A stretch of DNA of 32,720 nt from a virus: the IMG/VR virus record IMGVR_UViG_3300032293_002246, positions 1-32,720 of that record. One strand, written 5' to 3'. Shown one piece after another: positions 22,328 through 29,859 of the stretch. Every line of letters starts with the position of its first letter. Position 1 is the stretch's first letter. The notes below the pieces were generated by a model. That model ran no database searches. It was given only the letters and a program-made list of their open reading frames with translations, and was not told where the DNA came from. The translations under genes were made by a program, and so were the position numbers.

Positions 22328-22349
22328 TTTAGACGAATTATCTCGCTTT

Positions 22350-22355
22350 ACTATA
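22350..22355 (-). promoter_or_regulatory. -10-like box of the glycosyltransferase gene
   Basis: TATAGT on the minus strand, 22 nt before ATG 22327, at the very end of the speD gene. Confidence 0.4.
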
Positions 22356-22356
22356 C

Positions 22357-22710
22357 TCAATTCGTCGGTGTAGTCGACCGTACCAACTCTTTTTGTTCAG
22401 TTATTTTTGCTTTCAATTTCTTCTTCAAGAACTCAGCCGCTCGATGCGTCTGAGTTGTATCGCCACAAGTGTAGAGATCGATTGCACAATACCCAATCTC
22501 CGGCCAGGTGTGCACAGATGCGTGGGATTCCGCCAGCAACGCCAGTAGTGTCACACCTTGCGGTTTAAATTTTTCACCAATAATGCGCAGGATAGTTGCG
22601 TTGGCCATTACCAAAGAAGTTTCAAGCAATCGTTGAAGTTCTTCGTAATCATCCAAAATCCCTGGATCACACTCATAAAGATCCAGGATTAGATGCCGAC
22701 CATTTCCCAC
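22357..22710 (-). CDS. speD: S-adenosylmethionine decarboxylase proenzyme
   Basis: It decarboxylates SAM to provide the aminopropyl donor for spermidine. MGNGRHLILDLYECDPGIL at the N-terminus and the autoprocessing site LLAESHASVHTWPEIGYCAI match the prokaryotic SpeD family: cleavage before the Ser in ESHASVHTWPE makes the pyruvoyl cofactor. At 117 aa it is near the usual length and all key residues (Glu-Ser, His, Cys in IDLYTCGD) are present, so it should be active. The GTG start overlaps the primase stop by one base (TAGTG), implying coupling. speD is a recurrent auxiliary gene in cyanophages. Confidence 0.93.
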   Translation of the reverse strand: MGNGRHLILDLYECDPGILDDYEELQRLLETSLVMANATILRIIGEKFKPQGVTLLALLAESHASVHTWPEIGYCAIDLYTCGDTTQTHRAAEFLKKKLKAKITEQKELVRSTTPTN

Positions 22711-25340
22711 TACATTAATGCATCATTCTCTATTGTCTCATTACTTTGTGCAAAAAGTTCAGGGTACTCTCCTTTATATCGATCAGGGTTTGTTGCAAAT
22801 TCCACAATCGACGGATAGGTTGCATACCTGGGCGCATTTGACGCCTTAAGTGCAACATTGAAAACCTGCATACCACCTGGCTGCTTCTTGGAATAGACGT
22901 TCATTTTCAGCTGATGCTTACAGATATCAAGGAACAAGGGCTCAAAACGTCCACGCGACATGATGTTGACGTTGGAGTTACGGCAAAACTCTGCGTAGCT
23001 TGCGTACAACCAACGGTCGTGCTTGTCGTAATAACCACCCGTCCCACTTGCGTTTGGTTGACAGACACCAACAAAAACCGCTGCACCAGGCTGAAACACA
23101 AGCTTGTGATCCATCCAATCCAACAGTGGATTGGATCGCAGACTTTGCGTCTTCTCATACTTACGGAAGAACTCAATTTTCTTACCGGTCTCCATCAAGT
23201 AAGAACGCATGTCATCCTCCGTCATATCCAACAACCAGTTCACCAACCCTGGCAGCAACGGAGCAAAGCTACCCTGCGGCTTCCCCTTGGAATCAAACTT
23301 GATCAGTTCTTTTTGTTCCGCCTGACCGCCTTCAAATGGGCGATCGAACGGGATAGTAAGACGGCGACGAGCAAGGCCAGAAGTGTAATCGGTTGACTGA
23401 ATCGCTTCATTTGCCGTGATCATCACCATCCCATGGTACTGGAATGGGTCTTGTCCTTCGCTCTGATACTTACGTTCACTACGGATCCAATCATTACCCG
23501 TAATTGCCTTCAGCTTGGAAACCGAACCGCCCCACCTATCCGCATCTTGGAACAGCAGTAGTTTTTTACCCATGTAACCAGCGGCTTCAAATCTATTCTT
23601 TTCCAAATTCTCAAAGTCTGTGGAGTAGGTATTTTGCTTACCAACCAGTGCTACGGCCAAGTTTGCATACGTGGATTTACCAGATTTACCTGGGCCCACA
23701 ATCTCAATAAACTTCTGAATCTCGTAACGTCCCAGAAGCGTGGCACGCAACCATGCCCTAAGTACCAGCACACACTCCCAGTTACCACGCTGGGAATCTT
23801 TCAACCATTTAATGATGTCTTGACAATCAGCCGCTGGATTGTACTCATATGGCATCTGTTGCGTAAAGTACATGCCCCGATTAAATGGAAGCAACTCCTT
23901 GGCTTCTACATCCAAGATCCCATTAGTAAACAACAGGTAATCCGAGCCGTCATACCAATCTTCAAATACAAGAATTGCCTGCAGTTGTTGATAGACATCC
24001 AACATCAAATTGGAACTAAAGCCGCCAGGCAGTTTAAGAAATTCCAGCTTTGAGCGAATGTCTCCAAGCGCTTCAATTTTTGTCAGCGGAGACCACAGCC
24101 CATCACTTTCTTTACCATAAATAAAGAATTGACCATGGGGTTGACTGAAGCGCAAATTTCCGCTATACAACGAGCGCAGTCTATCAACAATTTCATTTGA
24201 TGGCGGGTTTTCTGTTTTCCCTTTCTTTGTTTCTGACGTCCATCCTGTCGTTGACAGCTCCTGCGTCCGCTCTTGGCGTTTCGGAGCGCCAGCACATTCA
24301 ACACCTGGAGCAGTTGCGAGAGTCATTTGAAGTTCTTCCTGATCAATTTCAGCCAATAATTTTGAAGCATGATCTAATGTCGCATCATCAACACTCATCC
24401 CCCTATAGTCTTGGGACGGCTGCCAACCTTGTTCACGAGCAACGTGAATCAATGAACCAATGCTGCGACCAGAACCACGAGTAAACGACAGCCACCGCCG
24501 GTGACACTCCCCCTCTCTATACTTCTCCGACTGCTTGGACCAATCCTCCCATTGTTCCAGGAGGGATTCATCGAGATTGTGTAGGGATTGCCCGACCGTA
24601 ATCCAAATGTCATAGTCATCGGCTGCCTCTGGAGGCATGCCCCACATTGCTTCCGTTGCCAGTTTGATATCGCGGTCCAGGTCTACAACACTAGTAATTG
24701 CAAACCCTGGGCCAATAACCCGCGTAGTTTCTTTTGCAGGAATCCCCTGCTGCACATTTTTATTAATGATGGCATTCAACAAAAAGTTTGGGAATTCAGG
24801 CAGCGCAGCTGCCCACTCAAACCCAAGATTTGGCGAAGTGTAATACCCATCCGTTTCCGGATGTAAGCCCATTAACACACCTTGGTGCCGCTTCCAAAGA
24901 AGCTCAAGTTTTTCTTTGTCTCTAGATGCGTACCAGGTGTATTTGTTACGGACAATATGTTTATGTTTTTCGCGATCAATTCGATACAGCCGACGTTCGC
25001 GTCCCTCCTTTCCACTAAAGATCGTCAGCGTTGGCGGCAGTGCCTCTAAGAATGGCGCATCAGCCAACTCTTCAATCAGTTGGTAGACAGACGGACCATC
25101 AATGTCAACCCAAATCAAACCGTATGGATGGTTGTAGACAGGACCACCAAGCAATCCAATTGCTTTACATTTCCCGATGGTCAGCTCATCAGAAATTTCC
25201 TTAACGCTAAACGGTTTGTTTTGCCAACCTGCAACGTAAGGATCTTTGTTGGCACCGAGCGGAGTCAGAGGCCAATCGACAGGAATGTAATCAAGCCGAA
25301 TTTGTCCCGGCTTGAGGGCGAGCTGTTGGGTATTGGTCAT
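22710..25340 (-). CDS. Primase-polymerase / SF3 helicase replication protein
   Basis: Domain order: N-terminal prim-pol (residues 1-190) with the metal-binding WVDIDG (about 77-82), SGKEGRERRLYRI and LHPETDGYYTSPN; a PriCT-2 domain (about 230-310; DYDIWITVGQSLHNLDESLL, CHRRWLSFTRGSGRSIGSL); a D5/P4-type SF3 helicase with Walker A GPGKSGKSTYANL (near 547), Walker B KLLLFQDADRW (near 595) and motif C VMITANE. It would synthesise primers and unwind DNA at the fork as one polypeptide, as in P4-like and many phage replicases. It is coupled to both neighbours (ATGA upstream, TAGTG downstream). Confidence 0.88.
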   Translation of the reverse strand: MTNTQQLALKPGQIRLDYIPVDWPLTPLGANKDPYVAGWQNKPFSVKEISDELTIGKCKAIGLLGGPVYNHPYGLIWVDIDGPSVYQLIEELADAPFLEALPPTLTIFSGKEGRERRLYRIDREKHKHIVRNKYTWYASRDKEKLELLWKRHQGVLMGLHPETDGYYTSPNLGFEWAAALPEFPNFLLNAIINKNVQQGIPAKETTRVIGPGFAITSVVDLDRDIKLATEAMWGMPPEAADDYDIWITVGQSLHNLDESLLEQWEDWSKQSEKYREGECHRRWLSFTRGSGRSIGSLIHVAREQGWQPSQDYRGMSVDDATLDHASKLLAEIDQEELQMTLATAPGVECAGAPKRQERTQELSTTGWTSETKKGKTENPPSNEIVDRLRSLYSGNLRFSQPHGQFFIYGKESDGLWSPLTKIEALGDIRSKLEFLKLPGGFSSNLMLDVYQQLQAILVFEDWYDGSDYLLFTNGILDVEAKELLPFNRGMYFTQQMPYEYNPAADCQDIIKWLKDSQRGNWECVLVLRAWLRATLLGRYEIQKFIEIVGPGKSGKSTYANLAVALVGKQNTYSTDFENLEKNRFEAAGYMGKKLLLFQDADRWGGSVSKLKAITGNDWIRSERKYQSEGQDPFQYHGMVMITANEAIQSTDYTSGLARRRLTIPFDRPFEGGQAEQKELIKFDSKGKPQGSFAPLLPGLVNWLLDMTEDDMRSYLMETGKKIEFFRKYEKTQSLRSNPLLDWMDHKLVFQPGAAVFVGVCQPNASGTGGYYDKHDRWLYASYAEFCRNSNVNIMSRGRFEPLFLDICKHQLKMNVYSKKQPGGMQVFNVALKASNAPRYATYPSIVEFATNPDRYKGEYPELFAQSNETIENDALM

Positions 25341-25522
25341 GCGTCCACCGATTGCCTGAGTTCTACTTTAAAGGCTTTATGGGCAAAAAACTGCTCCTTA
25401 ACAAGAAAAAAAGCATGGAGGTGCATAGGGGTGGGCAGATAAAAACAATCCCCATCCACCGCATTCGTCATGCGATTTTGAAGAGTATTCATCCACTCAC
25501 CAACGGAAATGTAAATTCCCAT
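25337..25522 (-). CDS. Hypothetical protein, 61 aa
   Basis: The stop overlaps the primase ATG (ATGA), which supports a real gene. MGIYISVGEWMNTLQNRMTN is followed by a His/Phe-rich middle (PTPMHLHAFFLVKEQFFAH) and a short charged tail. No domain is recognised. Position suggests an early replication-operon gene. Confidence 0.55.
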   Translation of the reverse strand: MGIYISVGEWMNTLQNRMTNAVDGDCFYLPTPMHLHAFFLVKEQFFAHKAFKVELRQSVDA

Positions 25523-25562
25523 TGGGGGTTTGATTCGGTTGTTTACTTATCCTAGGGCCCCC
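25523..25562 (-). promoter_or_regulatory. G/C-run inverted repeat and weak -10-like box
   Basis: TTGGGGG and CCCCCAA pair across a loop of about 25-29 nt in the 55-nt gap. On the minus strand TAGGATAAG within the loop could be a -10 for the 61-aa gene and replication operon. Weak evidence. Confidence 0.3.
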
Positions 25563-25577
25563 AACCCAAAGCCAAGC

Positions 25578-25781
25578 TTACGAATTCCCAGAGATCTGAG
25601 TCTCATTAGACTCGCTAATGATTTTGTAATCTTCCATAATTTTGTTATAAATATCAACAGGATCTTGCCGAGTTTCTATTGCGCATGATGTTGCAACAGA
25701 CCACGCAATACGCCGTTGCTTTTCCTCGGGCGACAGTTCACTCCATTTTATTTTGAATGTATCCCCAAGATGTTGTTTCAT
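25578..25781 (-). CDS. Hypothetical protein, 67 aa
   Basis: It overlaps the end of the endonuclease VII gene by 44 nt in another frame. MKQHLGDTFKIKWSELSPEE is followed by a helical, charged sequence (IYNKIMEDYKIISESNET) with sensible composition. No family is recognised. Confidence 0.5.
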   Translation of the reverse strand: MKQHLGDTFKIKWSELSPEEKQRRIAWSVATSCAIETRQDPVDIYNKIMEDYKIISESNETQISGNS

Positions 25782-26169
25782 TTTTTAAATACGCAATTAA
25801 CCCTTCTAATTTTTTAATTTTATCTTGGACATGTCCCAGCGCAAGATTACAAGAATGACACAGCAATCCTCTTATTTTGCCTGTTTCATGACAGTGATCT
25901 ATGTAAAATTTTTTTCTTCCAGGAGCCCCAGGAGTAGCGGAACGGCATCCAGGATTTGCGCAACAACCGTCTTGAGTTTTTAAAATTTTTTTATATTCAC
26001 TATACGTTACTCCAAATTTTCTTTCTACTCGCAGTTCGTTTTGGCAATCACGACACATTGATGAATGACTAGCTTTACCGTTCTTTTTTATGTAACCTGA
26101 TAAACCAAAGCAAGTTAATTGTTTAGTTTCTTTGCAGCGAGTGCATTTTTTAGACAAGATCAGTGTCAT
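25738..26169 (-). CDS. Endonuclease VII-like HNH nuclease, 143 aa
   Basis: Start taken at ATG 26169 (MTLILSKKCTRC), overlapping the upstream gene by 20 nt. The N-terminus has a CTRC ... CRDC zinc pair. The core reads YKKILKTQDGCCANPGCRS, KFYIDHCHETGKIRGLLCHS, CNLALGHVQDK, the recombination endonuclease VII pattern with DHCHxTGxIRGLLCxxCN as catalytic centre. T4 gp49 of this family resolves Holliday junctions and trims branched DNA, but many phage copies are freestanding homing enzymes. Next to a PD-(D/E)XK nuclease and the primase, a DNA-processing role is reasonable. Confidence 0.85.
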   Translation of the reverse strand: MTLILSKKCTRCKETKQLTCFGLSGYIKKNGKASHSSMCRDCQNELRVERKFGVTYSEYKKILKTQDGCCANPGCRSATPGAPGRKKFYIDHCHETGKIRGLLCHSCNLALGHVQDKIKKLEGLIAYLKNETTSWGYIQNKME

Positions 26170-27004
26170 GGACTCCACAGTTTTCAATTTGGGTATAGTA
26201 CTCGGAAACCAACGCGTACCAGTCTTTTCGGAGCATGTTAAGAAAGTTTCGAGAAATTTTAAAGATTTGTGTACGCACAGGCGTTGATACCAAGATTGCC
26301 GCTTGTTGTACGGTCATACCCAGAGTCTGTTCAATAGCAATGTCGTATGCAGCAAGTTGTTTGCAAGTTTTTTTAAACTTAAGATGACCACCTAGGAGAT
26401 CACGCCATTCAGGCGAACCCTTCTCCAAATCTTTAGGCCACTTGCGACTGTAAGGCTTGACGCTGGTTTTCAAATCAGCGAGAGTAAGCTTGTTATTAAC
26501 CACAGCAATGATATCGGGAGCACCAGCCCAAGCTCGCCCGTCAGGATCGCAACCCCACACACGAGCAACGTCATCAGCGCCAATAGTGAAGTTAAACCGA
26601 TCAGCAACAGGCGTTTCTGCCCATAATACTTCGTCGAACTGATCCAAAATCGACGGCATGCCCTGCCAAAAGTCTTGATACTCATCTGCAATCTCCGGGG
26701 TTTTATTCCCCTTGAGGTATTGTTCCATCCCGTAGTGTATTGCAGTACCTCTCTCCGCAGCTGCCTCCTTAACACCTGGATTATTTTTTGACCACATTTC
26801 AAGCTTCCGTTTGTTTGCTTCGGAAGCTGTCTCAGATATGATTGTAGTTACAGACGGGGCTGGACCAGTGGGTAACGGTGTGGTGTAATGCCGTTTGCCG
26901 TTAAGCGTAATTCTGGTTGCGGCCCTGTTCAGGTTCCGCATGAGATCCGGTTGCTTATCCTGGAGCTTAATCCAAGAATCCGATAAATCTATGTTAGCAA
27001 CCAT
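26150..27004 (-). CDS. PD-(D/E)XK exonuclease (RecB/MGME1-like), 284 aa
   Basis: AAAERGTAIHYGMEQYL (81-97) is the motif-I helix of RecB-family nucleases. AGAPDIIAVVNNKLTLADLKTS (160-181) gives the catalytic Asp164 and the Asp177-x-Lys179 pair, and QLAAYDIA is the usual following helix. APSVTTIIS near residue 49 is also typical. It probably digests host or phage DNA ends or acts in recombination. It heads the minus-strand replication operon, with a GATAATATACA promoter-like region shared divergently with the small membrane gene at 27051. Confidence 0.8.
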   Translation of the reverse strand: MVANIDLSDSWIKLQDKQPDLMRNLNRAATRITLNGKRHYTTPLPTGPAPSVTTIISETASEANKRKLEMWSKNNPGVKEAAAERGTAIHYGMEQYLKGNKTPEIADEYQDFWQGMPSILDQFDEVLWAETPVADRFNFTIGADDVARVWGCDPDGRAWAGAPDIIAVVNNKLTLADLKTSVKPYSRKWPKDLEKGSPEWRDLLGGHLKFKKTCKQLAAYDIAIEQTLGMTVQQAAILVSTPVRTQIFKISRNFLNMLRKDWYALVSEYYTQIENCGVHDTDLV

Positions 27005-27050
27005 TGACGGTTTTGTATATTATCCTCAAGTTACCACATTGTTTATTAAA

Positions 27051-27152
27051 ATGCGAATGAACAACTTTGTGTACGCAATCTCCAGCATTCTCCTGGCTCT
27101 ATTGACAGTTGTTGCCATTGATGCTTACCTAATCTTTATCGCCCCTCGTTGA
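27051..27152 (+). CDS. Tiny single-span membrane protein, 33 aa
   Basis: MRMNNFVYAISSILLALLT continues to IFIAPR; an ATG at 27057 gives 31 aa. Nearly the whole protein is one hydrophobic helix, with Lys/Arg only at the ends, the size and shape of small thylakoid subunits. I compared it by memory with PsbN, PsbM, PsbT, PetG, PetL and PetN and could not match any. It stands 5 nt before the Hli gene on the same strand, so a photosynthetic-membrane role is possible but unproven. Confidence 0.5.
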   Translation: MRMNNFVYAISSILLALLTVVAIDAYLIFIAPR

Positions 27153-27157
27153 CGGTA

Positions 27158-27406
27158 ATGACCGGCCCACAAAAGTTCTTGTACGCAATCCAAGGATGGT
27201 GGTCATGCATCTCTTGGATTCTCGTGGAACTAATCAAGGAGTATTTCCCGGATCTAAACCTGCTACAAATCCCCACTCACCCCTCTGATTTTGCATGGTA
27301 TGCCGAACGTGTTAACGGAAGATTAGCCATGTTGGCCGTTTTTGCTATACTAAGCATTGATTTTTTTACCAAGGACTCCATTTGGCATGTCATCCATGTC
27401 TTGTAA
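27158..27406 (+). CDS. hli: High-light-inducible (Hli) chlorophyll-binding protein, 82 aa
   Basis: WYAERVNGRLAMLAVFAILS (residues 48-67) is the ExxNGRxAMxxF signature of the Hli/CAB family, in which Glu50-Arg55 and Asn53 bind chlorophyll. Phage Hli proteins are thought to protect photosystems during infection. The Gly that usually follows AM is replaced (AMLA). An N-terminal hydrophobic segment (FLYAIQGWWSCISWILVELI) is unlike the short single-helix phage Hli and may add a second helix. Start taken at ATG 27158; a TTG at 27149 would add three residues. Confidence 0.85.
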   Translation: MTGPQKFLYAIQGWWSCISWILVELIKEYFPDLNLLQIPTHPSDFAWYAERVNGRLAMLAVFAILSIDFFTKDSIWHVIHVL

Positions 27407-27533
27407 TCTGACCAGGTTTTACTACGACCTGGATGGTTGGCCCGTTGTTGAGGACATCGAAACAAGTGAGGCTGACGAATTTGAACAAAATCTAAACGAC
27501 CAAGATATACCCTATACTCGTATGGATATGTAA
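27387..27533 (+). CDS. Small acidic protein, 48 aa
   Basis: ATG 27387 (or 27396) lies within the last 20 nt of hli in another frame. The peptide begins MSSMSCNLTRFYYDLDGWPV and is strongly acidic in the middle (VEDIETSEADEFEQNLNDQD). Clean composition and tight overlap with hli argue that it is real. No family is recognised. Confidence 0.5.
   Translation: MSSMSCNLTRFYYDLDGWPVVEDIETSEADEFEQNLNDQDIPYTRMDM
27513..27518 (+). promoter_or_regulatory. -10-like box before the methyltransferase gene
   Basis: TATACT, 21 nt before ATG 27540, located inside the end of the small acidic gene. Confidence 0.4.
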
Positions 27534-27539
27534 AAAATT

Positions 27540-28121
27540 ATGTCCACTTGGGAGCAATACTTTAGTCAGGTAAAACCACGGCTTGGCGCCAGGGCACATG
27601 GCTTTGAAAAAATCTTTACCCACCTGGATCAACGCACCAATCCTGTCATCATTGAAACAGGTACGTACCGGGAAGAAAATAATTTTACCGGTGATGGTTG
27701 CTCGACCCTTCTGTTTGACCGTTATGTCAGTACAAAAGGTGGCAGTGTAATTTCAATCGACATTGATTCAAAGGCCTGTGCGTTAGCCGCCGCCAATACC
27801 AGCTACAACACTGACGTTGTCGAATCTGATTCCATAACTTTCCTTTCTACACTGGAAGGTAAAGCCGACCTTTTATACCTTGATTCATGCAATATTACAG
27901 ATTGGCTTAATGATTGGGAGCCTGCAACGCACCATCTTAAGGAATTGTTTGCGGCTAAAAGTGTCATTGCACCCGGCACTTTAATTGTTGTCGATGATAA
28001 CATTATCCACGAAGGTACTCGCCGTGGCAAAGGCAGACTGATTTACGAACTCATGGAGTCCTTGGACATTGAACCTTTCCTTGATGAGTATCAAGTAGGC
28101 TGGATCTGGATTGAGCTGTAA
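27540..28121 (+). CDS. Class I SAM-dependent methyltransferase-like protein, 193 aa
   Basis: VIIETGTYREENNFTGDGCS (36-55) is a motif-I-like loop, SVISIDIDSKA (about 70-80) the acidic end of strand 2, VVESDSITFL motif II and ADLLYLDSCN the strand-4 Asp; the later GTLIVVDDNIIHEG fits strand 5. This order matches methyltransferase_24/TylF-like phage proteins. The substrate is unknown: sugar, peptide and small-molecule methylation are all possible. It stands between the Hli block and a set of small cyanophage genes. Confidence 0.7.
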   Translation: MSTWEQYFSQVKPRLGARAHGFEKIFTHLDQRTNPVIIETGTYREENNFTGDGCSTLLFDRYVSTKGGSVISIDIDSKACALAAANTSYNTDVVESDSITFLSTLEGKADLLYLDSCNITDWLNDWEPATHHLKELFAAKSVIAPGTLIVVDDNIIHEGTRRGKGRLIYELMESLDIEPFLDEYQVGWIWIEL

Positions 28122-28137
28122 ACTACGTACCTCCAAA

Positions 28138-28350
28138 ATGTCTTTATCTGCCCAAGTCAAAGAAGCAGTTAATCAATCTGCACAACATCTACGTGATGCA
28201 CTAGCGTTTGCCTCACGCTCCGAGCATCCAATTACGATTGCAACGCTTGGAGAATTGCTAGTGCGCCTGGAATCAGTTGAATCCATGGATGAAGTTTTTG
28301 AAAAATTTGGTCGTGGCACAAAAGAAAAAGAGGAACACCACTTCGGATGA
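28138..28350 (+). CDS. Conserved-type small cyanophage protein, 70 aa
   Basis: Start at ATG 28138 (MSLSAQVKEAVNQSAQHLRD). The pattern MSLSxQVK.AV ... LR.ALAFA.R.E.P, then a second short helix, resembles small unknown proteins of cyanophages. It is helical, with a charged Lys/Glu/His tail. Function unknown. Confidence 0.65.
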   Translation: MSLSAQVKEAVNQSAQHLRDALAFASRSEHPITIATLGELLVRLESVESMDEVFEKFGRGTKEKEEHHFG

Positions 28351-28492
28351 AGAACGTTTAACTCGTTTTTTCATGTGGTTACGGCATCAAATTCCAGAGC
28401 CATCCGATGGATGGCAACAAAAAATGCAGCCATGTAGATGGGCTAAAATACTGGAAGAACGTAAAAATAATCTTGATGTCTCAAGAGAATAA
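28313..28492 (+). CDS. Hypothetical protein, 59 aa
   Basis: This frame overlaps the end of the 70-aa gene. GTG 28313 gives MAQKKKRNTTSDEERLTRFF; ATG 28289 is an alternative. The protein-like segment MWLRHQIPEPSDGWQQKMQP, then CRWAKILEERKNN, with regular Trp, Pro and Arg, argues for a real gene. It ends inside the next gene. No family is recognised. Confidence 0.5.
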   Translation: MAQKKKRNTTSDEERLTRFFMWLRHQIPEPSDGWQQKMQPCRWAKILEERKNNLDVSRE

Positions 28493-28754
28493 ATATACAA
28501 AACCAGAGTTACGCGAAAGTATTAAAGATCGCGTGATGGCTGGTTCCAAGGGCGGTAAGCCGGGTCAATGGAGTGCACGCAAAGCTCAACTTGTTGCTCA
28601 GCAGTACGAAAAAGCAGGTGGTGGTTACAAAGGCGGTAAAGGTGAAAAACAAAAGTCGTTGGAAAAATGGAGCAAAGAAAAATGGATGACCAAAGACGAG
28701 TATGAAAAAAGAGGTAAAGCTAAGGCCGCAGCAAAGAAATATAAAGATGGCTGA
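28476..28754 (+). CDS. DUF5872-type protein, 92 aa
   Basis: Start at ATG 28476 (MSQENKYTKPELRESIKDRV). MAGSKGGKPGQWSARKAQLV, then AQQYEKAGGGYKGGKGEKQK and SLEKWSKEKWMTKDEYEKRG is the DUF5872 pattern, found in phages and giant viruses; function unknown. It is Lys-rich and probably nucleic-acid-associated. It overlaps the following gene by 8 nt. Confidence 0.75.
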   Translation: MSQENKYTKPELRESIKDRVMAGSKGGKPGQWSARKAQLVAQQYEKAGGGYKGGKGEKQKSLEKWSKEKWMTKDEYEKRGKAKAAAKKYKDG

Positions 28755-28953
28755 CAAAGCAATACAAAAAGGATATACCAAACGTTACCTTCCGGAAAGT
28801 GCGTGGGCTTCACTGTCTGAAAAGGAACGTGCTAAGACTGACGCAAAGAAAAAAGCTGGTAGCAAACAAGGCAAGCAATTTGTACCTAACACAGAAGCAG
28901 CAAAGAAAGCCGGTAAAGCCGCCCGTGCATCTAAACGTTACAAAGATAAATAA
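28747..28953 (+). CDS. Small basic protein, companion of DUF5872, 68 aa
   Basis: ATG 28747 overlaps the DUF5872-type gene. GYTKRYLPESAWASLSEKER, then AKTDAKKKAGSKQGKQFVPN and AKKAGKAARASKRYKDK resembles the KRYLP..W..LS..E...TD.KK..GSK.GKQFV.NT domain often found beside or fused to DUF5872 modules. Highly basic; a DNA-binding or condensing role is plausible. Confidence 0.65.
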   Translation: MADKAIQKGYTKRYLPESAWASLSEKERAKTDAKKKAGSKQGKQFVPNTEAAKKAGKAARASKRYKDK

Positions 28954-28959
28954 CTCATC

Positions 28960-28965
28960 TATACT
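28960..28965 (+). promoter_or_regulatory. -10-like box before the Lys-rich gene
   Basis: TATACT followed by TAATAAAG, 21 nt before ATG 28987. Confidence 0.4.
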
Positions 28966-28986
28966 TAATAAAGATTCCTGATTACC

Positions 28987-29157
28987 ATGGAAAAGAAAAA
29001 AGCTATTCCCTCTAAGAAAGCTGTGCCTCCTGCTAAAGGTAAAGCTGCTCCCCCTGTCAAAGGCAAAGGTGGCGCATCTACTAAACAAACGGAAGCGCGT
29101 GACAAATTCAAAGAAATGATTGCAAAAAAGAAAGAAGCTGCCGCCAAAAAGAAATAA
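28987..29157 (+). CDS. Lys/Ala/Pro-rich histone-like small protein, 56 aa
   Basis: The frame starts MEKKKAIPSKKAVPPAKGKA and ends KEMIAKKKEAAAKKK. It is low-complexity, with about one third Lys plus Ala and Pro, resembling the disordered tails of histone H1-like proteins. A short helical part (TEARDKFKEMIAKKKE) closes it. It probably binds nucleic acids. Codon pattern, its own promoter-like box and the following terminator support a real gene. Confidence 0.6.
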   Translation: MEKKKAIPSKKAVPPAKGKAAPPVKGKGGASTKQTEARDKFKEMIAKKKEAAAKKK

Positions 29158-29167
29158 AGTATTCCGC

Positions 29168-29268
29168 TATACTTTGTTTGCTCATATCCACGCTTTCAGT
29201 CCAGCAGGCACATAGCATGGAGCGGTATGGAACTTAATTCCTGGCTTGAGCAACCAGGGATTTTTTTT
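29168..29268 (+). ncRNA. Candidate short noncoding transcript with terminator
   Basis: TATACT (29168-29173) and a hairpin-T8 terminator (29240-29268) bracket about 90 nt without a convincing reading frame. The interval holds GGCACATAG at 29207-29215, the same nonamer as in the two hairpin loops near 29900, flanked by CCAGC and GCATGG which can pair with one bulge. It may be a small RNA or just the leader of the gene at 29306 with early termination. Confidence 0.4.
29240..29268 (+). terminator. Intrinsic terminator
   Basis: CCTGG (29240-29244) pairs with CCAGG (29254-29258), followed by GA and eight T residues (29261-29268). Confidence 0.7.
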
Positions 29269-29305
29269 GCTATGCTGCATTGAGTTGCAAAAACACCGTT
29301 GAAGA

Positions 29306-29854
29306 ATGTCTCAATTTAATATTGGTGATACCGTCACCAAGCTTTACGGTAAAAAACCTGCAACAATTGTAAGACGGAACAACTGGCGTGGCTCTGAACA
29401 CAATCCGTGCTGGTATTGCCAGTACTTACCGCCAAGCAAAGGTTGCTTTGAAGCTACTGAACAAGATTTAAAACTGTACGATTTTCCAGAAGAAACCATG
29501 AGCGACACAAAAACCCTTTATTCGTTCAAAAAAGAAGACGGCAGCACTGCATACGGCAGTCACATTGGTACCAACTCAAGCAACAATTATTTGATTGAAG
29601 AAAAAGGAACAGGAGACATCCACGTTCTTGGCCTTAAAGACTTAGAAGAAGTGTTGCCTTACACTTTTTCTGCATCTATTAACGGCAAAGAAACGCATTA
29701 TGTTTGCCAACCAGATGCAGTAAACAAAGGCGATTTTCTTCTGTATACAAGTGGCACCACACCGCAGATTGCTGTTGTCACAGCCGTAGACACGAAAAAT
29801 AAAACTGCCCGCAGCAAGTTTCGTGGCAAACGACTGGTGCTGGATGACATTTAA
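29306..29854 (+). CDS. Conserved-type cyanophage hypothetical protein, 182 aa, possible two-module
   Basis: The N-terminal module (MSQFNIGDTVTKLYGKKPAT, then NPCWYCQYLPPSKGCFEATE) looks like a small SH3/KOW-type beta-barrel with Cys and Trp. The second module begins at MSDTKTLYSFKKEDGSTAYG and resembles small cyanophage proteins with an ELEEVxPYT segment (here DLEEVLPYTF). The two may be fused. A TATGCT box (29271) precedes the gene just after the terminator. Confidence 0.65.
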   Translation: MSQFNIGDTVTKLYGKKPATIVRRNNWRGSEHNPCWYCQYLPPSKGCFEATEQDLKLYDFPEETMSDTKTLYSFKKEDGSTAYGSHIGTNSSNNYLIEEKGTGDIHVLGLKDLEEVLPYTFSASINGKETHYVCQPDAVNKGDFLLYTSGTTPQIAVVTAVDTKNKTARSKFRGKRLVLDDI

Positions 29855-29859
29855 ACTGT

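Noticed and set aside
21842-22453. Plus-strand frame of 203 codons
   Set aside because: Antisense to the glycosyltransferase and SpeD genes, which have clear family motifs.
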